Source: Tolypothrix sp. NIES-4075
GTDB lineage: Bacteria; Cyanobacteriota; Cyanobacteriia; Cyanobacteriales; Nostocaceae
Direction: 5' to 3'
Assembly (NCBI RefSeq): GCF_002218085.1
Contig: NZ_BDUC01000001.1
Span: forward strand, 559,955-623,954
Length of the DNA: 64,000 nucleotides
Position 1 is the stretch's first letter; each line of letters begins with the position of its first letter. The notes beneath the pieces are model-generated. The model was not told the origin of the DNA. It saw only the letters and a list, made by a program, of their open reading frames with translations, and searched no databases. Shown one piece after another: positions 25,671 to 34,663 of the stretch. The translations under genes were made by a program, and so were the position numbers.

Positions 25671-25823
25671 ATGCTGCAAAAACTTTTGCAAGCCGCTATC
25701 ATCACCTTTTTACTTCATTTGTTAGCGGGACTTAACCAAAATACTTCTATTCATACTAAAACAGAATCATCTTTAAATACAAAACCAGCGCCTATGGTTA
25801 GCTGGGTATTTCGCTCTTTCTAA
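25671..25823 (+). CDS. Small membrane or secreted protein, 50 aa
   Basis: Short gene with a strong ribosome site (AGGAGA, six bases before the ATG at 25671). It begins MLQKLLQAAIITFLLHLLAG, a hydrophobic helix, then a polar stretch (NQNTSIHTKTESSLNTKPAP) and ends MVSWVFRSF. It looks like a single-pass small membrane protein or a peptide with a signal-like helix. No family recognised. Confidence 0.5.
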   Translation: MLQKLLQAAIITFLLHLLAGLNQNTSIHTKTESSLNTKPAPMVSWVFRSF

Positions 25824-25913
25824 AAATCGAGCGCTAGCAACGTGCAAGCTGCAATCACTCAAGGAATGTAGAAGTACGGAGGAATATAAATGCAGCTATC
25901 TAGAGAAATGGAG

Positions 25914-26717
25914 CTATTCTTTCAATGCTGTGACAAAAAAGACGCGAGCAACATCTGGAACATCTCGAGGTGGATATTTATAAGTATGACGACCAAAATG
26001 GGCTTGTTCGTCTCCTGGCTGAACAACTGATGCCTTCCATCCATAAGTAGCGAATAAGGTTTCTGGCTCCTCACATCCATAACGCCAATATTTGGATAAT
26101 CCGCCGTCGCTCTGTTGTAATATCGGTTTTGTATTTATTAAATCAGCCCCTAAGCAACTGGTGGGCGCACTTAAGTTAGTAATTGTCTTGAGTAAGTCAT
26201 GTACCTCATTCTCACTCAAGTAGTAAAATACTCCCTCCAATAACCAAACTGAAGGGATATCAATTTGATATCCTTGAGCAATGAGCAGATCCGACCAAGG
26301 TTGTTTAAGGTCAATTGACAGCGAATGCCGATGGCATAAAGCTTGAGAATTTTCTAAAAGAGATTCTTTAAATTGCAAGACTTCAGGTTGGTCTACTTCG
26401 TACAAATGAGTGTCAGGATGCCAACTAAGGCGGAAAGCCCTAGTGTCCATTCCGGCTCCTAAAATTATAACTTGACGTTTTTGATGGGCAACAGACATCA
26501 AAAAATCATCAAAAAATCGTGTTCGTGTAGCAACAAAGGGTGTGCCTCTATTTTCGTATTCTTTGACTGTTGGTATAACTTCTGCAATTATTTCATCCCC
26601 AGCTAATAAAGCCGCCAACGGATCTTCAAATAACCTATCTGGTCTTTGTGTTTCTATGGCTCGCACTGCCGCCATAATACGAGAGCTTAAGCCAACAGGA
26701 TCTTTAATCTCAAGCAT
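25914..26717 (-). CDS. LCMT-family SAM methyltransferase
   Basis: 267 residues of the leucine carboxyl methyltransferase-like group (TIGR00027-type). SAM-binding motif VIILGAGMDTRAFRL, acidic second strand LYEVDQPEVLQ, and VWLLEGVFYYLSENEV are present. The N-terminal RIMAAVRAIETQRPDRLFED is typical of the bacterial group, which often modifies polyketide or peptide products; the actual substrate is unknown. ATG at 26717. Confidence 0.85.
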   Translation of the reverse strand: MLEIKDPVGLSSRIMAAVRAIETQRPDRLFEDPLAALLAGDEIIAEVIPTVKEYENRGTPFVATRTRFFDDFLMSVAHQKRQVIILGAGMDTRAFRLSWHPDTHLYEVDQPEVLQFKESLLENSQALCHRHSLSIDLKQPWSDLLIAQGYQIDIPSVWLLEGVFYYLSENEVHDLLKTITNLSAPTSCLGADLINTKPILQQSDGGLSKYWRYGCEEPETLFATYGWKASVVQPGDEQAHFGRHTYKYPPRDVPDVARVFFVTALKE

Positions 26718-26917
26718 TATCCTTTTGTTACTAAAACGTAATTTTATCTAAAAAACAGTCTAAAATTACATTTACTCATACAACAGCACGGTTTTTACCC
26801 TGCAAGCAGACTGCTACTCTAACTCATCAACCACCAAAGATGATGAAATATTTATCCGGAAAGTGAAATAGTATTAGACTGATCGAAGAAGGTAATGTAA
26901 CTACCGCTCTTTGAATC

Positions 26918-28993
26918 ATGACGAATCGTCTTGCTCAAGCCAAGAGTCTCTACCTCCGCAAACACAGCGAAAACCCCATTGATTGGTGGAGTTGGTGTGA
27001 TGAAGCGCTTTTAACTGCAAAAACGCAAAATAAGCCGATTTTTCTCTCGATTGGTTACTCTAGCTGTCACTGGTGTACTGTGATGGAAGGTGAGGCGTTT
27101 TCAGATTTGGCGATCGCCGAATACATGAACGCTAATTTTCTCCCAATTAAAGTAGACCGCGAAGAAAGACCCGACATCGACAGCATTTATATGCAGTCTT
27201 TGCAGATGATGAGCAACGGTCAAGGAGGCTGGCCCTTAAATGTCTTTCTTTCTCCAGAGGATTTAGTACCGTTTTATGCTGGTACTTATTTCCCTGTTGA
27301 ACCGCGCTTTGGTCGTCCTGGCTTTTTACAAGTTTTGCAAGCGCTGCGTCGCTATTATGATACCGAAAAAGATGATTTGCGTCAACGCAAAGCGGTAATT
27401 TTAGAGTCGCTGCTCAGTTCTGCGGTTTTGCAGTTAGATGACGCAACCGCACAGGATGATGAATTATTACGGCAAGGCTGGGAAACTAGCACAGTTATAA
27501 TTACTTCGGATCAACAAGGTAATCGGTTCCCGATGATTCCCTATGCGGAATTAGCGCTACGGGGAACTAGATTTACTTTTTCTGATGCTGGGCAACAGCA
27601 ATCAAGGTACAATGGCAAGCAAGTTTGTACTCAGCGTGGACTAGATTTAGCATTAGGCGGTATTTTCGATCATGTAGGTGGTGGCTTTCACCGTTACACG
27701 GTTGATTCTACCTGGACTGTACCGCATTTTGAAAAGATGCTTTACGACAATGGTCAGATTGTCGAATATCTGGCATATTTGTGGAGTTCAGGGGTACAAG
27801 AGCCGGCTTTTGAAAGAGCGATCGCTTTAACTGTAAAATGGTTAAGTCGGGAAATGACCGCTCCTGAAGGTTACTTCTATGCAGCTCAAGATGCTGACAG
27901 TTTTACAACCGCAGCTGAAGCTGAACCAGAGGAAGGCGCCTTTTACATCTGGAGTTACAAAGAATTACAGGAATTGCTCACTGCTCTTGAACTAACGGAA
28001 TTACAACAGTCTTTTACTGTAACGCCCAATGGCAACTTTGAAGGTAACAATGTGTTGCAAAGGCGTTATGCAAAAGAATTAAGTGATACCACTAAAGATG
28101 CACTCTCCAAGCTTTTTGTTGCTCGCTACGGTGCAACATCTAATGAACTTAAAACTTTTCCTCCCGCCCGCAACAACCACGAAGCAAAAACAGGAAACTG
28201 GCTTGAACGCATTCCCGCAGTCACAGATACAAAGATGATTGTCGCTTGGAATAGCTTGATGATTTCCGGTTTGGCAGTAGCTTATAGAGTATTTCAACAA
28301 CCTGATTATTTAGAACTAGCAACACGAGCGGCAAAGTTTATCTTGGATAATCAGTTTGTCGATGGGCGTTTTCATCGATTAAATTACCAATTGTCTCCGA
28401 GCGTGTTAGCTCAATCTGAAGATTACGCCTTTTTTATCAAAGCGTTATTGGATTTACAAGTTAGTTCACCCAATCAAACGTTTTGGTTAGAAAAAGCGAT
28501 CGCTCTCCAAGATGAATTTGATGAATATCTTCTCAGTGTACAATTAGGTGGGTATTATAACACATCTAAAGATGCCAGTCAAGATTTAATTGTGCGGGAA
28601 CGCAGTTATGTAGATAATGCCACACCCTCAGCGAATGGAATAGCGATCGCTAATCTTGTGCGGCTGGCGCTTTTGACGGATAATTTGCATTATCTCGATT
28701 TAGCTGAACTTGGGTTGAAAGCTTTTCGAGCTGTGATGAGTCGTTCTCCTCAAGCTTGTCCGAGTTTGTTTGCAGCTTTGGATTGGTATCGTAACTCTAC
28801 TTTAATTCGCACCACAAGCGAGCAGATAAATGTTCTGATTCCTAAATATTTGCCTACGGCTGTGTTTACCAGCGTATCTAAATTACCAGAGCGTAGTGTA
28901 GGATTAGTTTGCCAAGGTTTGAAATGTTTGCCAGCTGCTGAAAGTATCGAGCAGTTATTGCAGCAAGTTCAGCAAAGTCAAACTAGGGGATAA
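26918..28993 (+). CDS. Thioredoxin-domain protein YyaL/SSP411 type
   Basis: 691 residues: an N-terminal thioredoxin-like domain (DUF255) with KHSENPIDWWSWCDEAL and CHWC (C50-x-x-C53), VDREERPDID and GGWPLNVFLSPE, followed by an (alpha/alpha)6 barrel (GGIFDHVGGGFHRYTVDSTW, HFEKMLYDNGQ, WNSLMISGLA). The family (spermatogenesis-associated 20 / YyaL) is widespread and its reaction is not firmly known; barrel residues resemble sugar epimerase-like enzymes. ATG at 26918. Single gene. Confidence 0.93.
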   Translation: MTNRLAQAKSLYLRKHSENPIDWWSWCDEALLTAKTQNKPIFLSIGYSSCHWCTVMEGEAFSDLAIAEYMNANFLPIKVDREERPDIDSIYMQSLQMMSNGQGGWPLNVFLSPEDLVPFYAGTYFPVEPRFGRPGFLQVLQALRRYYDTEKDDLRQRKAVILESLLSSAVLQLDDATAQDDELLRQGWETSTVIITSDQQGNRFPMIPYAELALRGTRFTFSDAGQQQSRYNGKQVCTQRGLDLALGGIFDHVGGGFHRYTVDSTWTVPHFEKMLYDNGQIVEYLAYLWSSGVQEPAFERAIALTVKWLSREMTAPEGYFYAAQDADSFTTAAEAEPEEGAFYIWSYKELQELLTALELTELQQSFTVTPNGNFEGNNVLQRRYAKELSDTTKDALSKLFVARYGATSNELKTFPPARNNHEAKTGNWLERIPAVTDTKMIVAWNSLMISGLAVAYRVFQQPDYLELATRAAKFILDNQFVDGRFHRLNYQLSPSVLAQSEDYAFFIKALLDLQVSSPNQTFWLEKAIALQDEFDEYLLSVQLGGYYNTSKDASQDLIVRERSYVDNATPSANGIAIANLVRLALLTDNLHYLDLAELGLKAFRAVMSRSPQACPSLFAALDWYRNSTLIRTTSEQINVLIPKYLPTAVFTSVSKLPERSVGLVCQGLKCLPAAESIEQLLQQVQQSQTRG

Positions 28994-29164
28994 TGTTATA
29001 AGCGATATTCACGCTTACTATGAATTTCATAAAATAAGAATGAGGCGATCGCCAATTAATTAAAAGCCTTATTGACAAGGTGCGATCGCTAACCAACAAA
29101 AATATTATAAAGTGACGCCTCGGACTCGTAGATGCCAAATAACCAACACTGCTGCCCTACAACC

Positions 29165-29483
29165 TCAATAACCTGTTTCCCCTACAGTTTGAATAGCCTG
29201 TTGAGCATTCTCATAATTAAGAACAAACCTGTAGGTCTCACATGCATTTGACTTAGTACTATTACTCTCTCCACACCAATTCATCAAATTATTTTTAATT
29301 TGATTTAGCTTGTCGCATTCTTGTAAGTTCTTATTTATGTAGCAAGCATCGGCAGCACTTACAGCTAGATTTGTAGCTTGTACATAATTATGGTTCTTTT
29401 TTTGTGCAGATGGACGACGACGAGCATTTTCAGCGTTCTGTTGAGCTTGACGCTGTATTTCTGCCGCTGCCTCACCATTTGTT
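29165..29483 (-). pseudogene. 5'-truncated small Cys-containing protein gene
   Basis: Open frame on the minus strand from 29595 to the TGA at 29165 with no ATG, GTG or TTG start. The conserved-looking part reads NYVQATNLAVSAADACYINK, then NLQECDKLNQIKNNLMNWCG and SNACETYRFVLNYENAQQA. It has four regularly placed cysteines (possible disulphides), resembling periplasmic cyanobacterial proteins that normally begin with a signal peptide. The 5' part is replaced by the mobA fragment at about 29484, so the N-terminus has been lost. Confidence 0.6.
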
Positions 29484-29789
29484 TGGGTATTATTGTTAGC
29501 GTGCGATTTGCCGAACTTGCAAGTTGAAGTTTTGCAAGCATGGGCAAATAAACTTGATGATGTACCAAGAGAAGCGATCGCCGCTTTAGCGCATCATATC
29601 AAAGGATGGGAACCGTTATGTGGTTTTTATCGCCGCAGTTGTTTAGCAGACTTAAATGAGTATATCAATCAAGGCGGGCGATCGTTTCAATCGTGGCTCA
29701 ATCAACATTCCGTGCAACTTTTACCCGTCACAGAACCGGGAATGCTATTTAACTGCAATACACCAGAGGATTTAGCTAATTTAAATTAA
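29484..29789 (+). pseudogene. C-terminal half of mobA
   Basis: Encodes WVLLLACDLPNLQVEVLQAW, then WEPLCGFYRRSCLADLNEYI and the end LFNCNTPEDLANLN, matching the second half of molybdenum cofactor guanylyltransferase (MobA). The N-terminal nucleotide-binding half (LAGG motif) is absent and replaced by an unrelated minus-strand gene remnant. A TTG at 29493 is the only nearby start. Full MobA is about 190-200 residues; about 100 remain, so it cannot be a working enzyme on its own. Confidence 0.8.
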
Positions 29790-29828
29790 GTTCATATATA
29801 GCAGTCCTGAATGAGTTGTAAAACACCT

Positions 29829-29888
29829 CTCCCTTGTCTCCCTTGTCTTCCTTGTCTCCCTTGTCTCCCTTGTCTCCCTTATCTCCCC
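29829..29888. repeat. CTTGTCTCCC decamer tandem repeat
   Basis: About six copies of CCCTTGTCTC, some imperfect, between the mobA remnant and the stop of the next gene. The complementary form GGAGACAAGG occurs near 25460. Confidence 0.85.
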
Positions 29889-29892
29889 TTTT

Positions 29893-31398
29893 TCACTTAC
29901 TTTTTTTAACAGGATTAAGCGATCGCTCCCAGCGATTAAACGCTTGGGAAAAAAACAGCGTCATAAATAAATAAACCAATGCGACAGAGGCATAAATCTC
30001 AAACGAACGATAGTTTTCCGCAACAATCAGCTGCCCCTTGCGAAACAACTCTTCAAAGCCAATGACAGCAACTAAGCTAGTGTCTTTAAGCAGGCTAATG
30101 AACTGATTGCCGAGTGGTGGCAGCATCCGTCGCAAAGCTTGAGGAAAGATTACATAGCGCATCGTTTGCACTGAACTCAAGCCCAGCGATTGCGAGGCTT
30201 CTGCTTGCCCCGGATCAATTGATTGGATACCTGCACGGACAATTTCCGCAATGTAAGCAGCGCTATTGAGACTTAATGCAATCACCGCAGCTGCCAGACG
30301 ATTTAAGTTCAAGGTGAAACCAAAATTTTGGGAAAAAGCAGGCAACCCAAAGTAAATCATAAAAATCTGCACCAGCAACGGTGTTCCCCGAAAGAAATCA
30401 ACATATGCTGCGGCAGAAAAGCGCAAAAGTGCAATACGAGAAAGCCGAACAATTCCAATCAGTGAACCCCCGACTATTCCCAGCAATACTGATAGTATTG
30501 TCAGTTCAAGAGTCACTAAAGCCCCATCTAGCAAGACGGGTAGTGACTTCAAGATAATGTTTAATGAGGTAAATAACTCAGATACGCCTTTTTTAGGAAT
30601 CTCGTTTTCAATGAGCGATTTTTCTGGTAATTGTGGCGGTTGAGTACCAAACCACTTTTGGTAAATTTTCGCGTAAGTGCCATTTTTCAGCACCGTTGCC
30701 AGACCTTGATTAATCAGGTCTAGGTTGGGCGATCCTTTGGGTGTAGGAATGCCATAAAATTCTTCTGTCAGCAGACTGCTGACTACTTTGAGTTTCTTGA
30801 GGTTGCCGCTTTTTATGCCGTATAAGATAACGACTTGATCGTTAAGAACGGCATCGACATTACCATTAATTAATGCTTGAAGAGTTAAGGGTGAATCATT
30901 AAAAGTGCGAATTTCCGCATTGGGAATACTTTTAGCCTTGAGTGCGCCGGTCGTTCCAATTTGCACACCAATAATCTTGTTTTTCAGACTATCGAAATTG
31001 GTAATATTTTGATTGTCTGTGCGGGTGGCGATCGCTAGACCAGATTTGAAGTAAGGACGCGAGAAGGAAATTATCTTCACTCGTTGGGCAGTAATCGTCA
31101 TCGCTGCAACTGCCGCATCTACAGTTTGCGTCTGCAATGCGGGAATCATCCCAGCAAAAGGCATATTTTGATACTTAACTTTAAAGCCAGCAGATTGCGC
31201 GATCGCCTTCATCAAGTCAACGTCAAAGCCTTGCAACTCACCAGTTGCAGATTGAAACTCGAAAGGGGGAAACGTTGGTTCTACTGCCACCGTAAGTGTT
31301 TTCCCAGCAGTGGAACCGTTCGTGAAACTACACGATGTAAGCAGAAATAGACAACTTAAGCCAAGAACTAGCCAACGGATAACAGTCAACCTTTGCAT
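29893..31398 (-). CDS. Amino-acid ABC transporter, binding protein fused to permease
   Basis: About 501 residues. A lipoprotein signal (LFLLTSC) is followed by a periplasmic glutamine/basic amino-acid-binding domain (residues about 30-265: TVAVEPTFPPFEFQSATGEL, GFDVDLMKAI, SRPYFKSGLAIA) and then a HisM-type permease (about 285-500: GALVTLELTILSVLLG, FRGTPLLVQIFMIYFGLP, the EAA-like loop IDPGQAEASQSLGLSS). This fusion matches the BgtB/GlnPH type of cyanobacteria, which imports basic amino acids and glutamine with a separate ATPase (BgtA-like, not here). The ATG at 31398 has GGAGG upstream; the frame extends to 31425. Confidence 0.92.
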   Translation of the reverse strand: MQRLTVIRWLVLGLSCLFLLTSCSFTNGSTAGKTLTVAVEPTFPPFEFQSATGELQGFDVDLMKAIAQSAGFKVKYQNMPFAGMIPALQTQTVDAAVAAMTITAQRVKIISFSRPYFKSGLAIATRTDNQNITNFDSLKNKIIGVQIGTTGALKAKSIPNAEIRTFNDSPLTLQALINGNVDAVLNDQVVILYGIKSGNLKKLKVVSSLLTEEFYGIPTPKGSPNLDLINQGLATVLKNGTYAKIYQKWFGTQPPQLPEKSLIENEIPKKGVSELFTSLNIILKSLPVLLDGALVTLELTILSVLLGIVGGSLIGIVRLSRIALLRFSAAAYVDFFRGTPLLVQIFMIYFGLPAFSQNFGFTLNLNRLAAAVIALSLNSAAYIAEIVRAGIQSIDPGQAEASQSLGLSSVQTMRYVIFPQALRRMLPPLGNQFISLLKDTSLVAVIGFEELFRKGQLIVAENYRSFEIYASVALVYLFMTLFFSQAFNRWERSLNPVKKSK

Positions 31399-31590
31399 AT
31401 TTTTTAGACTTTTCCTCCGTCGCATTTCCAGGATAATTGCTTATTTTTTCAGGTGATGAATTTCCAGAGATTAATTTGAATGCAAAAAACCTGGTTAAAG
31501 AAACCGAATTTTTGACTAGTAGTGCGTCAAGGACTAATTGACGGATAGATTTTATGTAGAGACGGCGATTCCCTTGCGTCTCTTTAACCG

Positions 31591-32325
31591 TCAAAATGAG
31601 GGAGAGGCAATAAATGTCCAACTTGCCCTGTATGTTCCAGCGAACTTACTTGAATAGTCAGTAAAGCCATCCTGAACAAACCACTCAGGAATCACTTTTT
31701 GCTGTGCAATTTTTTCTTCCAAGCCGATCTGTAGGGACAAATTCTCGTAAACAATCTTTGCCTTGGCAGTTGACAGCATTTTTTCTACTAACTTTTGTAG
31801 CCATTCCCCTCGAACAAACAGACTATGATCTGGATGGTTGCCATAACTAAATCCGACAATTATGACTAGATATCCTTTGTCGCTTACTATTTTGTCCAAA
31901 CAAAATTGAATAATTTCCTGCTCATCCTTGTGTTCTTCGCTTTCCTTATCAACGGTATGATATATCATCCCGCATAGCACCACTGCATCAAACTTTTTAT
32001 TTTCTGTAGCAAGTTGACGCAGAAATACCCATAAGTCTTCGCAGACAAAGGTTCTATTAGGGTATTGCTTTAAACAGTAATTAATTGAATATTCACTGTG
32101 ATCTACCCCAACGTAGTCGCATTGAGAAGATACATACTTGAGCAAAGCCCCATTCGCACACCCCAGATCCAACAAAGAAAATGACCTTTCTTTAAAAGCA
32201 TCCTCGATAAAATCCATGAAGAGTGTATAACGGGTAGCATTTTCCGGCTGTTCCAAGTAGGAAAAATAGTCTGAGCGAAAACGTTCTTCTTCAGACATTT
32301 TGCGTTCCGGGTAATTATCTTCCAT
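31591..32325 (-). CDS. Class I SAM-dependent methyltransferase
   Basis: 244 residues; motif I LLDLGCANGALLKYV, acidic strand-2 end VGVDHSEYSI, motif for strand 4 FDAVVLCGMIYHTVD. The C-terminal part (SYGNHPDHSLFVRGEWLQKL) is not like a common subfamily, so substrate is unknown. It is divergent from the 2OG dioxygenase gene at 32696, with three phased palindromes in between, suggesting joint control. The ATG at 32325 is preferred; TTG at 32334 adds three residues. Confidence 0.85.
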   Translation of the reverse strand: MEDNYPERKMSEEERFRSDYFSYLEQPENATRYTLFMDFIEDAFKERSFSLLDLGCANGALLKYVSSQCDYVGVDHSEYSINYCLKQYPNRTFVCEDLWVFLRQLATENKKFDAVVLCGMIYHTVDKESEEHKDEQEIIQFCLDKIVSDKGYLVIIVGFSYGNHPDHSLFVRGEWLQKLVEKMLSTAKAKIVYENLSLQIGLEEKIAQQKVIPEWFVQDGFTDYSSKFAGTYRASWTFIASPSF

Positions 32326-32572
32326 ATCGGTCAAGATGTCAAATGAATAATGTGAAGAGCAAAAACTTGTAAACTACCTTCTTGGTAAAATTCTATTGGT
32401 GGGTAAAATTTTCCCCCAACCATAGGCGCATAGTCAAGGAAATTCTACCAAAACTCTTGACCAAATTGCCTCACCCCATCAGGAGCCACTTGGCTACCTA
32501 CTGTAGATTGATTGTACTTTGAGGTTGACGATTATAACATTTACTTAGTAGAGCATTTCATTAAATTGCTTA

Positions 32573-32628
32573 TGCATCCCGATGCATTGCTTATGCATCC
32601 CGATGCAATGCCAATGCATCCCGATGCA
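32573..32628. promoter_or_regulatory. Three phased palindromes, 21-bp period
   Basis: TGCATCCCGATGCA occurs at 32573-32586, 32594-32607 and 32615-32628. Each is an inverted repeat (TGCAT-CCCG-ATGCA) and the centres are exactly 21 bp apart, about two helical turns. The array is 68-123 bp before the dioxygenase start and about 250 bp before the divergent methyltransferase. Placement and phasing suit a dimeric regulator binding three sites on one DNA face. Confidence 0.7.
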
Positions 32629-32695
32629 ATTCAAAACACGCTCGTTTTTAGGCAAAAGTGATTCTATATAAACCAAGACAACGTAAGGAGGATTT

Positions 32696-33412
32696 ATGGC
32701 TGATATCAAAATCGCTGATTTGCAATCAGTATCGGGAGCCAACAAATTATCTCATAGCCTCATCTATAATGTAGAAAAAATTAATTCTATAAATGTAGAT
32801 AATTTCGATAAATTCTTTAACAATCTTCCTGCCGATCCTTATTTAGATGGCAATTATCGCTTTAGAAGATTATCTCGTTTTCAAGTTCATGGTGATTCGT
32901 TAATCAAGCTACCTCATAAATACTTCTTTCAAAGCCAAGAATACAACTCATTGCTAGGTGAGGTAAAAAGAGAATATGCAGAATTAGATGATGCAATTAT
33001 AGAACTTGATGATTTTAGAAATCTTATCTTAACATTTGTTGAGAAAAGCAAACTTAATACTACTGAAGAAATTAAAATAAACGTTCATCAGTTTAGAATT
33101 ATATGTGACTCATCCAACTATGGAGAGCCTGCACCTGAAGGTATACATAGAGATGCCGTTGATATTGTGGGTATTTTCTCAGTAAAAAGAGAAAATATCG
33201 AAGGTGGAGAAACACATCTATATAAATCAACAAAGGGAAATCCAGTTTTATCGAAAATCCTGAATCCAGGTGAATTGTTAGTGTTCAACGATCAGAAATT
33301 TTTTCATTTTACTAGTGCTATTAAACCAAGCTCAAAAGATGTAGGTATAAGAGACGTTTTTGTTCTTACTTTTCCAGCTTGGGAAAAAGTACCAACTAAA
33401 GAAGTAGAATAA
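32696..33412 (+). CDS. 2-oxoglutarate/Fe(II) dioxygenase, 2OG-FeOxy_2 type
   Basis: 238 residues of the family that includes bacterial L-isoleucine and other free amino-acid hydroxylases. The metal ligands are visible in GIHRDAVDIV (HxD), and FFHFTSAIKP supplies the distal histidine. The surrounding ENIEGGETHLYKS and LNPGELLVFNDQKFFHFTSA match the family. The likely reaction is hydroxylation of a small amino acid or related metabolite with 2-oxoglutarate. A strong ribosome site AAGGAGGA lies just before the ATG. Divergent from a methyltransferase, so the pair may tailor one small molecule. Confidence 0.87.
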   Translation: MADIKIADLQSVSGANKLSHSLIYNVEKINSINVDNFDKFFNNLPADPYLDGNYRFRRLSRFQVHGDSLIKLPHKYFFQSQEYNSLLGEVKREYAELDDAIIELDDFRNLILTFVEKSKLNTTEEIKINVHQFRIICDSSNYGEPAPEGIHRDAVDIVGIFSVKRENIEGGETHLYKSTKGNPVLSKILNPGELLVFNDQKFFHFTSAIKPSSKDVGIRDVFVLTFPAWEKVPTKEVE

Positions 33413-33508
33413 GCTCTTTATTACTCGCGATCGCCCATTTTTTCTCAAGTGATAAAATTCTTAAATCAATGCGTAAGTCCTATAATGATTAGAGTAAATT
33501 ATTCATAA

Positions 33509-34534
33509 ATGGGAGCATTTAAATTGCGGCTTCCGAGACTAGGAAAAATAATTGAAAGCGATCGCCTAATCATAGCTACATTACTTCTAACTATCGCCTT
33601 GATTATAATCGTCGGCATTTCCCTATCATTTGGTGCAGTATCAATGACAACTGGTCAAATATGGCAAGCACTGACGAAAACAGGCGATCCGCTAAATCAA
33701 ACAATTATTTGGGACTTGCGTTTACCGCGCACTTTAGCAGCAGTTTTAGTGGGTGCAGCTTTAGGAATGTCTGGTTCACTGCTGCAAGGAATGTTACGCA
33801 ACGGACTAGCCGACCCCTTTTTACTCGGTATTTCTGCGGGTGCGGGTTTGTTTGCGATCGCCATGTTAAGCTTCGGAGTCTTTTTGAGTTGGATTCCCTT
33901 AGCAGCTTGGGTAGGCGGCTTATTGACAACAATTATTGTTTATTTTTTAGCTCGCAGTCGTGAAGGTATATCAATTGAGCGGTTAATTTTGGGTGGAGTT
34001 GCCGTCAGTTCTCTATTTGGGGCGATTCAATCTGTATTATTATTGATGGCAGAAGATGGTAGAATACAAACTGCTTTAAGTTGGTTGATTGGTAGTTTGA
34101 ATGGGCGGGGATGGAATGAAGTAACCGTGGCTGGAGCTTATATTAGCGTAGCCTTGTTATTGGGATGCTTGCTAGCGCGTGCCGTCAACTTGTTGAATTT
34201 GGGTGATGAATTAGCAGTCAGTTTAGGAGTAAACTTATTGCGCGATCGCATTTTAATCGGTGGTGTCGCTACACTTCTAGCTGCCGGTGCTGTCAGTGTT
34301 GGTGGATTAATCGGCTTCGTCGGCTTAATTGTACCTCACGGTATCCGCCTCCTCGTCGGTACAGATTACCGTGCAGTTTTGCCATTAAGCGCTGTTGGAG
34401 GTGCTTTAGTTCTCACAGCAGCCGATTTGCTTTCGCGTTTAGGTGCGGTAGAATTGCCCGTTGGTGCAGTTACCGCTTTACTCGGTTCACCTTTATTTAT
34501 TTGGTTGTTATACAATCGAAAATCTGGAATTTAA
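33509..34534 (+). CDS. FecCD/BtuC-type ABC permease
   Basis: 341 residues with about ten membrane helices, permease of the iron-siderophore/cobalamin importer family. Typical blocks are LRLPRTLAAVLVGAALGMSG, GMLRNGLADPFLLGISAGAG, LSLSFGAVSM near the start and GLIGFVGLIVPHGIRLLVG. Substrate class (vitamin B12 or ferric siderophore) cannot be separated by sequence alone. It is followed by its ATPase (34664) and, after a 368-bp gap, a binding protein (35809), all on the same strand. Confidence 0.93.
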   Translation: MGAFKLRLPRLGKIIESDRLIIATLLLTIALIIIVGISLSFGAVSMTTGQIWQALTKTGDPLNQTIIWDLRLPRTLAAVLVGAALGMSGSLLQGMLRNGLADPFLLGISAGAGLFAIAMLSFGVFLSWIPLAAWVGGLLTTIIVYFLARSREGISIERLILGGVAVSSLFGAIQSVLLLMAEDGRIQTALSWLIGSLNGRGWNEVTVAGAYISVALLLGCLLARAVNLLNLGDELAVSLGVNLLRDRILIGGVATLLAAGAVSVGGLIGFVGLIVPHGIRLLVGTDYRAVLPLSAVGGALVLTAADLLSRLGAVELPVGAVTALLGSPLFIWLLYNRKSGI

Positions 34535-34562
34535 AGTGGTAGAGACGCGATTAATCGCGTAC

Positions 34563-34594
34563 TTGTACAGACGCGATTAATCGCGTCTGTACAA
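34563..34594. repeat. 32-bp perfect palindrome
   Basis: TTGTACAGACGCGATT at 34563-34578 followed immediately by its exact reverse complement. A shorter related copy, GACGCGATTAATCGCGT, lies just upstream at 34543. The pair is in the gap between the permease and ATPase genes, so it could form a hairpin in the operon mRNA; GACGCGATTAATCGCGTC is a common cyanobacterial intergenic palindrome. Confidence 0.85.
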
Positions 34595-34663
34595 TGTTAG
34601 TGGTTAGTTGTTATGAATACTTTTTTACAACTAACAAATAACAACCAACAACCAACAAATAAG

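Noticed and set aside
29365..29568. 67-codon minus-strand frame with an ATG
   Set aside because: It is the wrong frame of the truncated Cys-containing gene, whose real frame (stop at 29165) has better composition.
32545..32745. 66-codon minus-strand frame with CIGMH repeats
   Set aside because: The repeated residues are the translation of the 21-bp palindrome array, not a protein.
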